Source: Anaerolineaceae bacterium UBA2260
Lineage (GTDB): Bacteria > Chloroflexota > Anaerolineae > Anaerolineales > Anaerolineaceae
Direction of reading: 5' to 3'
Assembly (NCBI GenBank): GCA_002347485.1
Contig: DDXM01000065.1
Location: forward strand, 51,610 to 105,227
DNA: 53,618 nt
Made by a program: the position numbers and the translations under genes
In this document: in pieces, positions 1 to 8,437 of the stretch
How the letters are laid out: every line of letters starts with the position of its first letter
Position numbering within the stretch: the stretch's first letter is position 1
Notes under the pieces: model-generated
Told to the model about the DNA's origin: nothing
Databases searched by the model: none
The model's input: only the letters and a program-made list of their open reading frames with translations

Positions 1-941
1 ACCACCAGGCGCAGGTTGGCGCGGATCAGGGTCTGGTTGGCTTCCTCTGCGCGCTGGTATAAGCCATCTACCTCCACCTTTAAATTTTCTTCATCCGGCA
101 GGCGACGTTTGAACCAGGTAAGGGGTGGAAAGTCATCGTTTTGAGTTAAATAGGTGAACAGGGAATGAGAAAGTTTATCCGGCAGCATGTACAGGTAAAG
201 GAAGACAGAAAAAGCATGCCTCACCAATCCTTCCCAAATCGCGTCCTTGCCCCACAAACCGTTATCGAGGTAATTGCGCAGGTAGGATGGTTCGTCAGAC
301 TGCCAGGTTTGTCGTAAGAGTTGTGCTTCAGCCAGGGTGAGCGCAAGATCAGGGTATTCATCCAGGCCCATGCGTTGTGCGTCTTCTTTCAACCGGGTCC
401 AGGATGTCACCAGGTCAGTCGCGATGCATGAGAATAAGCCTTTGAAATGACCTTCCACCCCGGCTTCAGGCCGGGTGTGTTTGATCAGCGTTTCAACTCG
501 CACGCGTGCCTCGATGCGCGCGGCCAGTCTGAACTCAGTGTCCGCGTCAAGCAGGTTGATCTGACCAATCTCCTTAAGATAAAGCCGAACCGGGTCTTCA
601 GTGAGTTCCAGCGCGATGGCGGGATCTTCCAACAATTCAGTCGGATCCTCAACCTGAACATCCCCCCATTCAGCGCCATTGGCGGTCTGAGCGTTAATAT
701 CTGAATCGACTGGTGTTTGTTCACCTTCGGGTAAGACGCGCTGCCCGTCATAGAACGGTTGATCGTCTTTGCCGATTGAATTACCGCCTGTCCTTGACGT
801 GTTCTTTCTGGTCCTGGTCTGAGCGGAGGTTTGAACTAATTTTTTTGTCGGGGTTTTCTTGACCGGAGCCGGATTGGAGCGCGCGGCTGTTTTCTCGTTC
901 TTCGGTGATGTGTCCCCAGTTTTGGTCGGGTTCGAGCGCAT
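1..941 (-). CDS. rpoD: Primary RNA polymerase sigma factor (SigA/RpoD type), C-terminal part beyond window
   Basis: This is the N-terminal 313 codons of a sigma-70 family primary sigma factor, which directs RNA polymerase to -10/-35 promoters. The gene runs off the left edge. Translating from the ATG at 941 gives a basic Lys/Thr/Ser-rich tail of about 60 residues, then region 1.2 near residues 115-150 (EDPVRLYLKEIGQINLL). A nonconserved segment of about 130 residues follows, and then the start of region 2 (QTLIRANLRLV). Region 1.1 is not recognisable. The gene follows dnaG by 26 bases, the classic dnaG-rpoD macromolecular synthesis pairing. No Shine-Dalgarno precedes the ATG; instead a TATAGT hexamer lies 6 bases upstream. 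The family is certain; the missing regions 2-4 cannot be examined. Confidence 0.9.
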   Translation of the reverse strand, partial: MRSNPTKTGDTSPKNEKTAARSNPAPVKKTPTKKLVQTSAQTRTRKNTSRTGGNSIGKDDQPFYDGQRVLPEGEQTPVDSDINAQTANGAEWGDVQVEDPTELLEDPAIALELTEDPVRLYLKEIGQINLLDADTEFRLAARIEARVRVETLIKHTRPEAGVEGHFKGLFSCIATDLVTSWTRLKEDAQRMGLDEYPDLALTLAEAQLLRQTWQSDEPSYLRNYLDNGLWGKDAIWEGLVRHAFSVFLYLYMLPDKLSHSLFTYLTQNDDFPPLTWFKRRLPDEENLKVEVDGLYQRAEEANQTLIRANLRLV

Positions 942-947
942 GGGTTA

Positions 948-953
948 ACTATA
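948..953 (-). promoter_or_regulatory. -10-like element placed for a leaderless rpoD transcript
   Basis: The minus strand reads TGG then TATAGT, an extended -10 pattern, with only TAACCC between it and the rpoD ATG at 941. Transcription from it would begin at or next to the start codon. No -35 was identified. Confidence 0.4.
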
Positions 954-967
954 CCATAAAGTGATTT

Positions 968-2872
968 TCATCTTCTAACAGGCGGGCGGGCAAGCGCCTG
1001 GTCCAGTTTTCCACGCAAAGCTGTATTGGCAAGGATCATGTTCAGCAAGGCTTTATCATCCTTTTCGCTCTCGGGATCATCCTGGAGAAAACGCAGCTGA
1101 TTGAGAACCTGGTTGATGCGGATCAGACGCAGATTGGTCAACGTGCGATACAGGTCGACAAGCAATTTTTCTTCATCCTTCTCCTCGATACGAACGATGT
1201 CCGTCAATTCCCGCAAGCGCTCAATCAAATCCTCGTTGGTATTCTCTTTGACAAACTCCAGGGCATCCAATTCATCCTGCCGCATGCTTTTAAGCAACAA
1301 CTGTGCCAATTCGTGATTTTGCGCGTCCTCGAAATCGTTCGCGGAAACCCGTTCTAACCCAGCCAGTTTCAACATCCGCTCCAATTCGAAGAAGCGCTCC
1401 GTGTTGCGCAACAACAGAGTGAGGCAATGTTTTTCCATTTGCAGGCTGCGGTTGTCAAGCGTGGCGCTCTCCACCCGCCCGGTGGCGACCGGACGCGACT
1501 GGTCCGCCGCCTGATCTGAGCGCCGCGGACGGCTGCTCACTTTCTGGCTGCCCATCAATGAACGCTCGTCCACTTTCAACAAGCGCGCGAGCTGCTGGCG
1601 GTAAGTGTCGCGTTCCACCGCCGAAGGTACGTCCTCGATGAGCGGGATGATTCGGGCGGCGATGGAAGAACGCACTTTCGCGTCTTCGAGGTCCTGCCCC
1701 GCGGCCAGCGCTTCCATCACGTGCACCACGATCGGCTTGGCGCTGTCGACGATCTTCTGCCAGGCTTCGGGATCCTTGAGCACCACATCATCCGGGTCTA
1801 ACCCCTCAGGCAGTGTGGTCACCCGCACATCCGCCTGCAAGCGCGCTTCGTGCTTGAGTAATCCGCGCGGGTCGTAGGTGAGCTCCGTTTCCCGGTCCAA
1901 CGCCTGCCGCGCGATCTCCACGCCGCGCAGGGTGGCTTTCTCGCCCGCAGCGTCGGCATCCAGCGCCAGCACGATGCGGCGGGTGTACTTCTTAAGGTAG
2001 CGCAGCTGGTCTTCGTTGATGGCGGTGCCCATGGGTGATACACAGTTGGCAAACCCGCTCTGGTGCAGGGCGATCACATCCAGGTAACCCTCAACGATCA
2101 CAACACGGTCGGCTTCGCGGATGGGCTTTTTCGCCAGATTGAGCCCGTACAATAACCGGCTCTTGTTGAACAGGGGCGTCTGGGGAGAATTGAGGAATTT
2201 GGGCACGTCGTTCGGGTCGAGGATACGCGCGCCAAAACCCGCCATCTTGCCGGTGGCGTCGCGGATAGGGAACATGATGCGGTTGCGATATTTGTCGTAA
2301 TAGCCGCCTGAGTCGCGTTCGTTGAGCAGCCCGGCTTCCAGCATCTTTTCCTGCGCGTGACCCAATCCGCCCAGGTGGCCAAGCAGCGCCTCGTAGGAAT
2401 CCGGGGCGTAGCCAAGCTCGAATTTTTCAATTGACTCGCGTGTGATACCGCGCTTGAGCAGGTAATCCAGTGCCGGTTTTCCGGCGGGCGTTTTCAACAA
2501 CTGGGATTGGTAGAACTTGACGCTTTGGTCGAGAAGGTCGCGCAGCAGCTCGAACTCATCTTCGCGCTCCTTGCGCTCAGGCGTCAACGGCTCGAGTATG
2601 ACCCCCGCTTTTTGCGCCAGGTATTTCAACGCTTCGGTGAAATCCCATCCCTCGCGCTTCATCACAAACTTGAAAATGTCCCCGCCTTCGTTGCACTGAC
2701 CGAAACAGCGCCAGGTGCCTGAATCGGGGAACACGGCGAAAGCCGGGGTTTTGGTGTTGGAATGGAAAGGACAAAAGCCGGTGTAGCTGCGTCCGGAACG
2801 GCGCAGTTTTACCGTTTCAGAAACAACCTCAACGATATCTAGCCTGGCCTTGATTTCATCGACCGCTGTCAT
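968..2872 (-). CDS. dnaG: DNA primase DnaG
   Basis: This 634-residue protein synthesises RNA primers on the lagging strand together with the replicative helicase. The N-terminal CHC2-type zinc domain is visible (GFCPFH near residue 35 and WRCFGQCNEGGDIF near 55). It is followed by the RNA polymerase core and the TOPRIM domain around residues 255-340 (VVIVEGYLDVIAL, then LALDADAAGEKA with the metal-binding acidic residues). A C-terminal region that would contact the helicase follows. Length is normal for the family. The gene sits 54 bases after glyQS and 26 before rpoD. The start at 2872 has no Shine-Dalgarno but has TACAAT 7 bases upstream. Confidence 0.95.
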   Translation of the reverse strand: MTAVDEIKARLDIVEVVSETVKLRRSGRSYTGFCPFHSNTKTPAFAVFPDSGTWRCFGQCNEGGDIFKFVMKREGWDFTEALKYLAQKAGVILEPLTPERKEREDEFELLRDLLDQSVKFYQSQLLKTPAGKPALDYLLKRGITRESIEKFELGYAPDSYEALLGHLGGLGHAQEKMLEAGLLNERDSGGYYDKYRNRIMFPIRDATGKMAGFGARILDPNDVPKFLNSPQTPLFNKSRLLYGLNLAKKPIREADRVVIVEGYLDVIALHQSGFANCVSPMGTAINEDQLRYLKKYTRRIVLALDADAAGEKATLRGVEIARQALDRETELTYDPRGLLKHEARLQADVRVTTLPEGLDPDDVVLKDPEAWQKIVDSAKPIVVHVMEALAAGQDLEDAKVRSSIAARIIPLIEDVPSAVERDTYRQQLARLLKVDERSLMGSQKVSSRPRRSDQAADQSRPVATGRVESATLDNRSLQMEKHCLTLLLRNTERFFELERMLKLAGLERVSANDFEDAQNHELAQLLLKSMRQDELDALEFVKENTNEDLIERLRELTDIVRIEEKDEEKLLVDLYRTLTNLRLIRINQVLNQLRFLQDDPESEKDDKALLNMILANTALRGKLDQALARPPVRR

Positions 2873-2879
2873 GGTTTAA

Positions 2880-2885
2880 ATTGTA
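2880..2885 (-). promoter_or_regulatory. -10-like element placed for a leaderless dnaG transcript
   Basis: The minus strand shows TACAAT followed by TTAAACC and the dnaG ATG. There is no Shine-Dalgarno and no convincing -35. It is one of six such arrangements in the window. Confidence 0.35.
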
Positions 2886-2926
2886 GTCCTATTCCTTTGC
2901 CTACAGGGGCAGTCGCGGCTAATGTT

Positions 2927-5923
2927 CTAGAACCCTTCCAGGCGCGATAGATCTGCCACGCCGGTGGTCAACGCAGCGATGCGTTGCAGGAGACCCAGGC
3001 GGTTGCCGCGCAACCGCGCGTCTTCAGCCATCACCAATACAGAATCGAAGAAGGCATTCACCGCGGGGATCATCGGTAGAAAAGCCGCGAGCAGTTCATT
3101 TACTGAACCCGGGTTGCGCGGACTGCTTTCAACCTGTAATAATGCATCGTACAAGGCCTTTTCGGAGGGATCAATGAACGATTGAGGATCCACCGAGTAG
3201 GTCTGCTTCTGGTCACGGGTGATGCGCACGCAGCGAGCGTACGCTGGCAGGATGGTATTCCAATCCTCCCGTTCCACCCACGCGCTCAACTCCTTCACCG
3301 CGCGCAGCACGCCAGCCGGATTGTTCTGCTGCTCCGCCAGCACCGCGTCGACCACATCATAGCGGAATCCCTGTTCAATGAGACTGCTGCGTTGCCGCCC
3401 GGAGATAAATTCCAGACAGGCTTGCAGATCCTGCTCCGCGGCTTCGATGGGTAGGTTTTGCGCGGCAGCTTTCATCCAGCGGTTCAGGTCGAAATCGATA
3501 TTAAATGCGCTAAGCAACTGCACCAGTCCGATCGCCGTGCGGCGCTGCGCGAAGGGATCCTTGGTGCCAGTTGGCGCCAGGCCAGCCGCGAAGAGACCCA
3601 CCAGCGAATCCAGTCGGTCGGCGATGCCCACCACCAGCCCCGCTTTCAAAGCCGGCAGCGCATCACCGGTGAAGCGCGGCAGGTAATGCTCACTGATCGC
3701 CTGCGCCACGGCCGGGGTTTCGCCGGAATGCAGGGCGTAGAAGCGCCCCATGATCCCCTGCAGCGAGGTCATTTCCACCACCATGTGACTTACCAGGTCC
3801 GCCTTGCTGAGCACGGCGGCGCGCAGGGTGGTGGCTTTCTCTTCTGCGTCGAGGCCAAGCTCGTCCGCCAACGGTTCCACCAGCGCCGTTACACGCCGGG
3901 ATTTATCCAGCATGGAACCCAGTTTATACTGGAAGGTCAGGGTACCCAGGCGCTCCAGCAGGTCTTCCAATTTATGTTTTAAATCCTCTTTAATGAAAAA
4001 GTGAGCGTCGGAAAAGCGGGCTTTGATCACTTGTTCGTTGCCGTCAGTGACCACATCCAATCCAATCCCATCACCGTTGCGCACCGCGATGAAATACGGC
4101 AGCAACTTACCTTGCGCGTCGATCACCGGGAAGTAACGCTGGTGCTTCTTCATCACGGAGATCAATACCTCGCTAGGAAGCTCGAGGTGCGAAGGATCAA
4201 ACTTTCCACGCAGCGCGGTCGGCGCTTCCACCAGCTGGTTGACTTCGTCCAGCAACCCCTCGTCCAGTGTCGTGACCCCGCCCACCTCTGCGCTCAATCG
4301 CTTCACCTGTACGGCGATGGCCTGCCTGCGCTCCTCAGGGTCGAGCATGATGCCCTGCCCGGAGAGGTAGACGCGGTATTCTCCCAACGAGTTTACCGCC
4401 TGGCTGGACGGGTCGTGGAACCTCAAACCGTGCGTGACCTTGCCGGCTGTAAGACCGGCGAATTCAAAGGGGATTTCACCCCCGCCATGCAGCGCTAGCA
4501 GCCAGCGCACCGGGCGCGAGAACGGAACGTTGGTCTGGTTCCAGCGCATCGATTTTTCAAACCGTATGCCCTCGATCAGCCCCGGTAAAGTTTCGCACAA
4601 CACTTCATACGCGGCGCGGGAGGACTCTTTCACCAGTGCCACCAGGTACACCCCGCCGTCGATCTCGCGTGTCTGCAGATCTTTGACACTCAAACCCTTG
4701 CTCTGAGCAAAGCCCTCGGCGGCGCGGGTAGGCTGCCCGGCGGCGTCATACGCGCGGCTGGCTGGTGGTCCCTTGACCACGGATTCCTTTTCATCCTGGC
4801 AGGCGGCCAGTTTTTCCACAATGACCACCAGGCGGCGCGGCGTGCCCAGCACCGAAACCTCGCCGTGGGGCAGTCTCAACTCATCGAGCAGCGCAGGTAC
4901 GCGTATGGTGAGCTGATCGAGTGCACTCTGCAGATCCGCCGCCGGAAGTTCCTCCGTGCCGATCTCCAGCAGGAAATCCGCTGGCTCCGATGGGTACCGG
5001 GCGGTGATTTTTTCCGCCTTCCCCACATCGCGGGTTGACCCTTCGTCACGCAGGAAGGGGAATTCAAGGACCCGGCGCTGGTCAACATAGGCTTCAGAAA
5101 CGCGGTGCGCCATCTCGCGCATGCGCCCGAAGAGCGCCTGACGTTCCGTCACTCCCACGGCTCCCCGCGTATCGAGGATATTAAAAGTGTGCGAACACTT
5201 GAGAATGTAATCATACGCCGGCAGTACCAGGCCATGCTTCAGCGCTTCCTCAGCTTCTTTTTCATACAAGGCATAGAGCTGGCGCATGCGGTCAATATCC
5301 GCCACCTCGAAGTAATATTTGCTATGCTCCACCTCGCCCTGGTAGTTGATGTCTCCATCAGTAAAGGTGTCGTTCCAGCGTATTTCCCTGAAGTGGTTCA
5401 CGCGCTGCAGCGGCATGGTGATGCGCTCAAGACCATAAGTGATCTCCACCGCCACGGGGTCGATCACCAGCCCGCCCGCCTGTTGGAAGTACGTGAACTG
5501 GGTGATCTCCTGGCCATCCAGCCAGACCTCCCAGCCCAACCCCCATGCACCGAGCGCTGGCTGCTGCCAGTTATCCTCCACGAAGCGGATATCGTGCTCG
5601 CGCGGGTCGATGCCGATGGCTTCGAGCGACTTGAGGTAGATCTCCTGCGGGTTACCGGGATCCGGTTTGAGGATCACCTGGAACTGGTAATGCTGCTGAA
5701 AGCGGTTGGGATTCTCGCCGTAACGCCCATCGTCCGGCCGGATGGAAGGCTCAACGTAAGCCACCTTCCATGGCTCAGGACCCAGCACGCGCAAAAAGGT
5801 TCCCGGGTTCATCGTGCCCGCGCCAATCTGGTTGTAGTAAGGCTGCCAGATCAGGCAGCCTTGGTCAGCCCAGAATTTTTGCAACGACATAATGACGGAT
5901 TGAAAATCGAGCGGTTTGTGCAT
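2927..5923 (-). CDS. glyQS: Glycyl-tRNA synthetase, alpha and beta subunits fused
   Basis: This 998-residue protein charges tRNA-Gly. The N-terminal part (about residues 1-300) is the catalytic alpha subunit, recognisable from MHKPLDFQSVIMSLQKFW, YVEPSIRPDDGRYGENPNR and the EITYGLERI segment. The beta subunit begins near residue 318 (PADFLLEIGTEELPA) and continues to the C-terminal anticodon-binding domain. In many bacteria these are separate glyQ and glyS genes; here one reading frame covers both with a short linker and no internal stop. A Shine-Dalgarno (GGGAGAA) precedes the ATG at 5923. A -10 element TATAAT lies about 40 bases upstream, so the gene can start its own transcript with dnaG-rpoD downstream. 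Confidence 0.95.
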   Translation of the reverse strand: MHKPLDFQSVIMSLQKFWADQGCLIWQPYYNQIGAGTMNPGTFLRVLGPEPWKVAYVEPSIRPDDGRYGENPNRFQQHYQFQVILKPDPGNPQEIYLKSLEAIGIDPREHDIRFVEDNWQQPALGAWGLGWEVWLDGQEITQFTYFQQAGGLVIDPVAVEITYGLERITMPLQRVNHFREIRWNDTFTDGDINYQGEVEHSKYYFEVADIDRMRQLYALYEKEAEEALKHGLVLPAYDYILKCSHTFNILDTRGAVGVTERQALFGRMREMAHRVSEAYVDQRRVLEFPFLRDEGSTRDVGKAEKITARYPSEPADFLLEIGTEELPAADLQSALDQLTIRVPALLDELRLPHGEVSVLGTPRRLVVIVEKLAACQDEKESVVKGPPASRAYDAAGQPTRAAEGFAQSKGLSVKDLQTREIDGGVYLVALVKESSRAAYEVLCETLPGLIEGIRFEKSMRWNQTNVPFSRPVRWLLALHGGGEIPFEFAGLTAGKVTHGLRFHDPSSQAVNSLGEYRVYLSGQGIMLDPEERRQAIAVQVKRLSAEVGGVTTLDEGLLDEVNQLVEAPTALRGKFDPSHLELPSEVLISVMKKHQRYFPVIDAQGKLLPYFIAVRNGDGIGLDVVTDGNEQVIKARFSDAHFFIKEDLKHKLEDLLERLGTLTFQYKLGSMLDKSRRVTALVEPLADELGLDAEEKATTLRAAVLSKADLVSHMVVEMTSLQGIMGRFYALHSGETPAVAQAISEHYLPRFTGDALPALKAGLVVGIADRLDSLVGLFAAGLAPTGTKDPFAQRRTAIGLVQLLSAFNIDFDLNRWMKAAAQNLPIEAAEQDLQACLEFISGRQRSSLIEQGFRYDVVDAVLAEQQNNPAGVLRAVKELSAWVEREDWNTILPAYARCVRITRDQKQTYSVDPQSFIDPSEKALYDALLQVESSPRNPGSVNELLAAFLPMIPAVNAFFDSVLVMAEDARLRGNRLGLLQRIAALTTGVADLSRLEGF

Positions 5924-5960
5924 GGTTATTCTCCCGGGATTGCGGCGTTTAAGTGTTCCA

Positions 5961-5990
5961 ATTATACCCGATAGGCCGCGCTGCCCCCAA
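5961..5990 (-). promoter_or_regulatory. Promoter for glyQS
   Basis: The minus strand carries TTGGGG, 18 bases, then a perfect TATAAT. It lies in the 79-base gap between recO and glyQS. The -10 is strong and the -35 only partial. Confidence 0.5.
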
Positions 5991-6002
5991 TTTACGGGAC
6001 CG

Positions 6003-6767
6003 TCAGATGGTTTTACGGATTTGTTTTATAAACTCGGGGGAATTGAGGCTGCGTTCGAGCAGGTAGGTGAGGTAATAATTCTGCAGCGCGTCCATCTCCA
6101 AGCGCACAGCCGGGGGCGGATCAGCCCGTGATGCATCTTTATAATCGCTGCGCTGGATATGACGCAGGTAGCGCAGCGCGTCCAGCGAGACCTGGCGCAC
6201 GCTCTGACCGCGGTTGGCGCATTTGGGGCACAACACCCCGCCGAGATCAGCGGAGAAGTACTGATCCTGGGCGGTGACCTCCTCGCCGCAGGCAGCGCAC
6301 TCGAACAACAAAGGGCGGTAGCCCAACAGCTCCAACAGGCGCATTTCGTAGTACTTGACCGGGATAAAATCATCGTTGCTGGAACTGAGGCGTTCCAGGG
6401 TTTCGGTCAGCAATTTGTATAGCTGCCAGTTCTGCCCCTCCTCGTAGGTGAAGCGGTCCAGCAGCTCGACCACGTAAGCCGCCTGAGCCATTTTTTGCAG
6501 GTCTTCACGGATAGGCTGATAAAGGTTGGCGGCTTCCGCCTGCGTGACGATCCACAGGTCCTGCCCTTTAGCCAGCATGATGGTGGTTCGGGTGAAAGGT
6601 TCGAGGTGCCCGGCTTTGCGTGATTGTATCTTGCGCACACCCTTGGCGATGGCACGCAACTTTCCCTGCTCGCGCGAGTACAGGGTCAACAGGCGGTCAG
6701 CCTCTCCCCAATCGGAGTGGCGCAGCACCACCGCATCAACCTTGAGCGTCCGTTCAGTCCTGAGCAT
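6003..6767 (-). CDS. recO: DNA repair protein RecO
   Basis: RecO (254 residues) is the recombination mediator that helps RecA load onto SSB-coated single-stranded DNA in the RecFOR pathway. The N-terminal OB-fold shows the typical VVLRHSDWGEADRLLTLYS and GKLRAIAKGVRK. A zinc-finger-like CAAC...CPKC pair lies in the C-terminal half (near residues 150-185). The gene lies only 6 bases after cdd, so it is likely cotranscribed with the upstream glmU group. Length is typical of the family. Confidence 0.93.
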   Translation of the reverse strand: MLRTERTLKVDAVVLRHSDWGEADRLLTLYSREQGKLRAIAKGVRKIQSRKAGHLEPFTRTTIMLAKGQDLWIVTQAEAANLYQPIREDLQKMAQAAYVVELLDRFTYEEGQNWQLYKLLTETLERLSSSNDDFIPVKYYEMRLLELLGYRPLLFECAACGEEVTAQDQYFSADLGGVLCPKCANRGQSVRQVSLDALRYLRHIQRSDYKDASRADPPPAVRLEMDALQNYYLTYLLERSLNSPEFIKQIRKTI

Positions 6768-6773
6768 CCGCCC

Positions 6774-7178
6774 TCAGATCAGGTCTTCCGGCCGGAAAGC
6801 CTCCGGGAGCAATCCCTCGACAGTGGTGTCCACGCGCACATTCCCCGCTGTGTCCACCAGCAGCACCTGCATCGACAGGCCGAATTCCGCCATCACCTGG
6901 CGGCAGGAACCGCAGGGGGAGCCGGCGTTCTCGGTCATGATCACGATGGCACCGAACTCGCGTTCACCTTCCGAGACGGCTTTGAAAATCGCGACCCGCT
7001 CGGCGCATATCCCTGTCGGATAGGCCGCGTTCTCGATGTTCACGCCGTCATAGATCTTTCCGCCCGCGGTCAGCAAAGCTGCCCCCACGGCATAATGGGA
7101 ATAGGGGGCATACGCCCAGCCGCGGGCATGCCGCGCAGTCGCGATCAGTTTCTCTTTGGTTTCAGCGTTAATCGACAT
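6774..7178 (-). CDS. cdd: Cytidine deaminase
   Basis: This homotetramer-type cytidine deaminase (134 residues from the start chosen here) converts cytidine and deoxycytidine to uridine forms in pyrimidine salvage. The active-site motifs are visible: GICAERVAIF, with the zinc Cys and catalytic Glu, and PCGSCRQVMAEF, with the two further zinc cysteines. An in-frame ATG exists 15 bases upstream at 7193, but the family usually begins close to the start at 7178. Both starts overlap the end of the upstream CBS-domain gene, suggesting translational coupling. Confidence 0.93.
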   Translation of the reverse strand: MSINAETKEKLIATARHARGWAYAPYSHYAVGAALLTAGGKIYDGVNIENAAYPTGICAERVAIFKAVSEGEREFGAIVIMTENAGSPCGSCRQVMAEFGLSMQVLLVDTAGNVRVDTTVEGLLPEAFRPEDLI

Positions 7179-8433
7179 CGATATCCGTTTCATCTTCTAC
7201 AGGTGACTCTGTTTTAATCACGCGGATGCGACCCACGCGCCTTCCCTGTACTTCCTCAACCGTCAGGCGCCAGCCGTCGTAGAACAATTGATCACCTTCC
7301 ATTGGTACGCGCCCCATGCGGCTGTAGAAATAGCCGCCCAGGGTATCGGTCTGGTCAGTGACCAGTTCAGTGCCCAGCGCGTCATTGAAATCATCTAATG
7401 AAACCCGACCCATGAAGATGTACTCGGTATCTGAGACCTTCTGCACCATCCACTCTTCGCCCTGGTCATATTCATCGCGGATCTCGCCAACGATCTCCTC
7501 CACAATGTCCTCCAGGGTCACCAGGCCGGCCATGCCACCATATTCGTCGACCACCACCGCCAGGTGAATGCCCTTGGACTGCATTTCGGCCAGCAGTTCA
7601 TCCACCTTCTTGGACTCGGGTACGAAATAGGCCGGTCGCAGGAACTTACGGATGGTCTGCCGGTCTCCAGGCACAACGTGGATCTTGAGTAGATCCTTGG
7701 CGTACAATAAACCGATGACATTATCGATAACATCATCGTAGACTGGTGCGCGCGAATGACCGGATTCCACGAAAAGGTTGATGGCGGTGGAAAGCGGCGT
7801 TTTAACGTCCAGGGCCAGCACCTCGGTGCGCGGCACCATGATCTCGCGGCACAGGGTTTCGCCGAATTGGAAGATGGAATAGATCATCTTGCGCTCATCA
7901 GGTTCCAACCCCCCTTCGGGCTCTCCCACTTCCACCCAGGTCTTCAATTCGTCCTCGGTCACTGACCCCAGGTTGCGTTGAACACTGGCTGCGGTACCCT
8001 GCAGGTTGACAAAGATCGAAACGATGGGGCTGAAGAGGATATCCAGGAAACTGGCGACTGGCGCGAGACTCAGCGCCCAGTCCTCCGGATCCTTTAATGG
8101 GAAACGTTCCATCAGGAATTCAAACCCCACGAGAACGATCAAGATCAAGGCAAACAATCCGAGCATGCCCGCGAACGAAATTTGCGCCCCCGTCCTCTCG
8201 ATGAGCACCCAGGCGCACGCCAGCACGAAAGCGTGCAGCAATACCACCAGAAAGCGCAAGGTGACACGGAGGCGATACTTTTCCAATATGCGGATGGTTT
8301 TTTCCAACCGTTCCTTATCCTCGGTGCCCTGGTCGATCAATTGTGGAAGACGCGCGTTGAGCAACGCCGCCCGCATCATTGATACGAACAGATCCAAAAC
8401 GAAGAAAATCCCAAGCAATATCCAGGCGATCAA
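7168..8433 (-). CDS. CorC/HlyC-type CBS-domain membrane protein (hemolysin family)
   Basis: This 421-residue integral membrane protein resembles the CorC/HlyC/CNNM-related group often linked to divalent cation transport or resistance. The N-terminal third is hydrophobic with several membrane segments. A tandem CBS pair follows from about residue 195 (EIMVPRTEVLALD ... AVVVDEYGGMAGLVTLEDIVEEIVGEI), and then the small C-terminal CorC_HlyC domain (about residues 335-410). The start is a TTG at 8433, 4 bases after the glmU stop, with AGGA upstream. Its clustering with cdd and recO is common in bacteria. The substrate cannot be told from sequence. Confidence 0.85.
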   Translation of the reverse strand: MIAWILLGIFFVLDLFVSMMRAALLNARLPQLIDQGTEDKERLEKTIRILEKYRLRVTLRFLVVLLHAFVLACAWVLIERTGAQISFAGMLGLFALILIVLVGFEFLMERFPLKDPEDWALSLAPVASFLDILFSPIVSIFVNLQGTAASVQRNLGSVTEDELKTWVEVGEPEGGLEPDERKMIYSIFQFGETLCREIMVPRTEVLALDVKTPLSTAINLFVESGHSRAPVYDDVIDNVIGLLYAKDLLKIHVVPGDRQTIRKFLRPAYFVPESKKVDELLAEMQSKGIHLAVVVDEYGGMAGLVTLEDIVEEIVGEIRDEYDQGEEWMVQKVSDTEYIFMGRVSLDDFNDALGTELVTDQTDTLGGYFYSRMGRVPMEGDQLFYDGWRLTVEEVQGRRVGRIRVIKTESPVEDETDIDVD

Positions 8434-8437
8434 TCCA

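Noticed and set aside
5105..5974. A 289-codon open frame on the plus strand opposite glyQS
   Set aside because: It lies entirely antisense to the well-recognised synthetase gene, has no ribosome site and no protein-like motifs; a codon-bias shadow.
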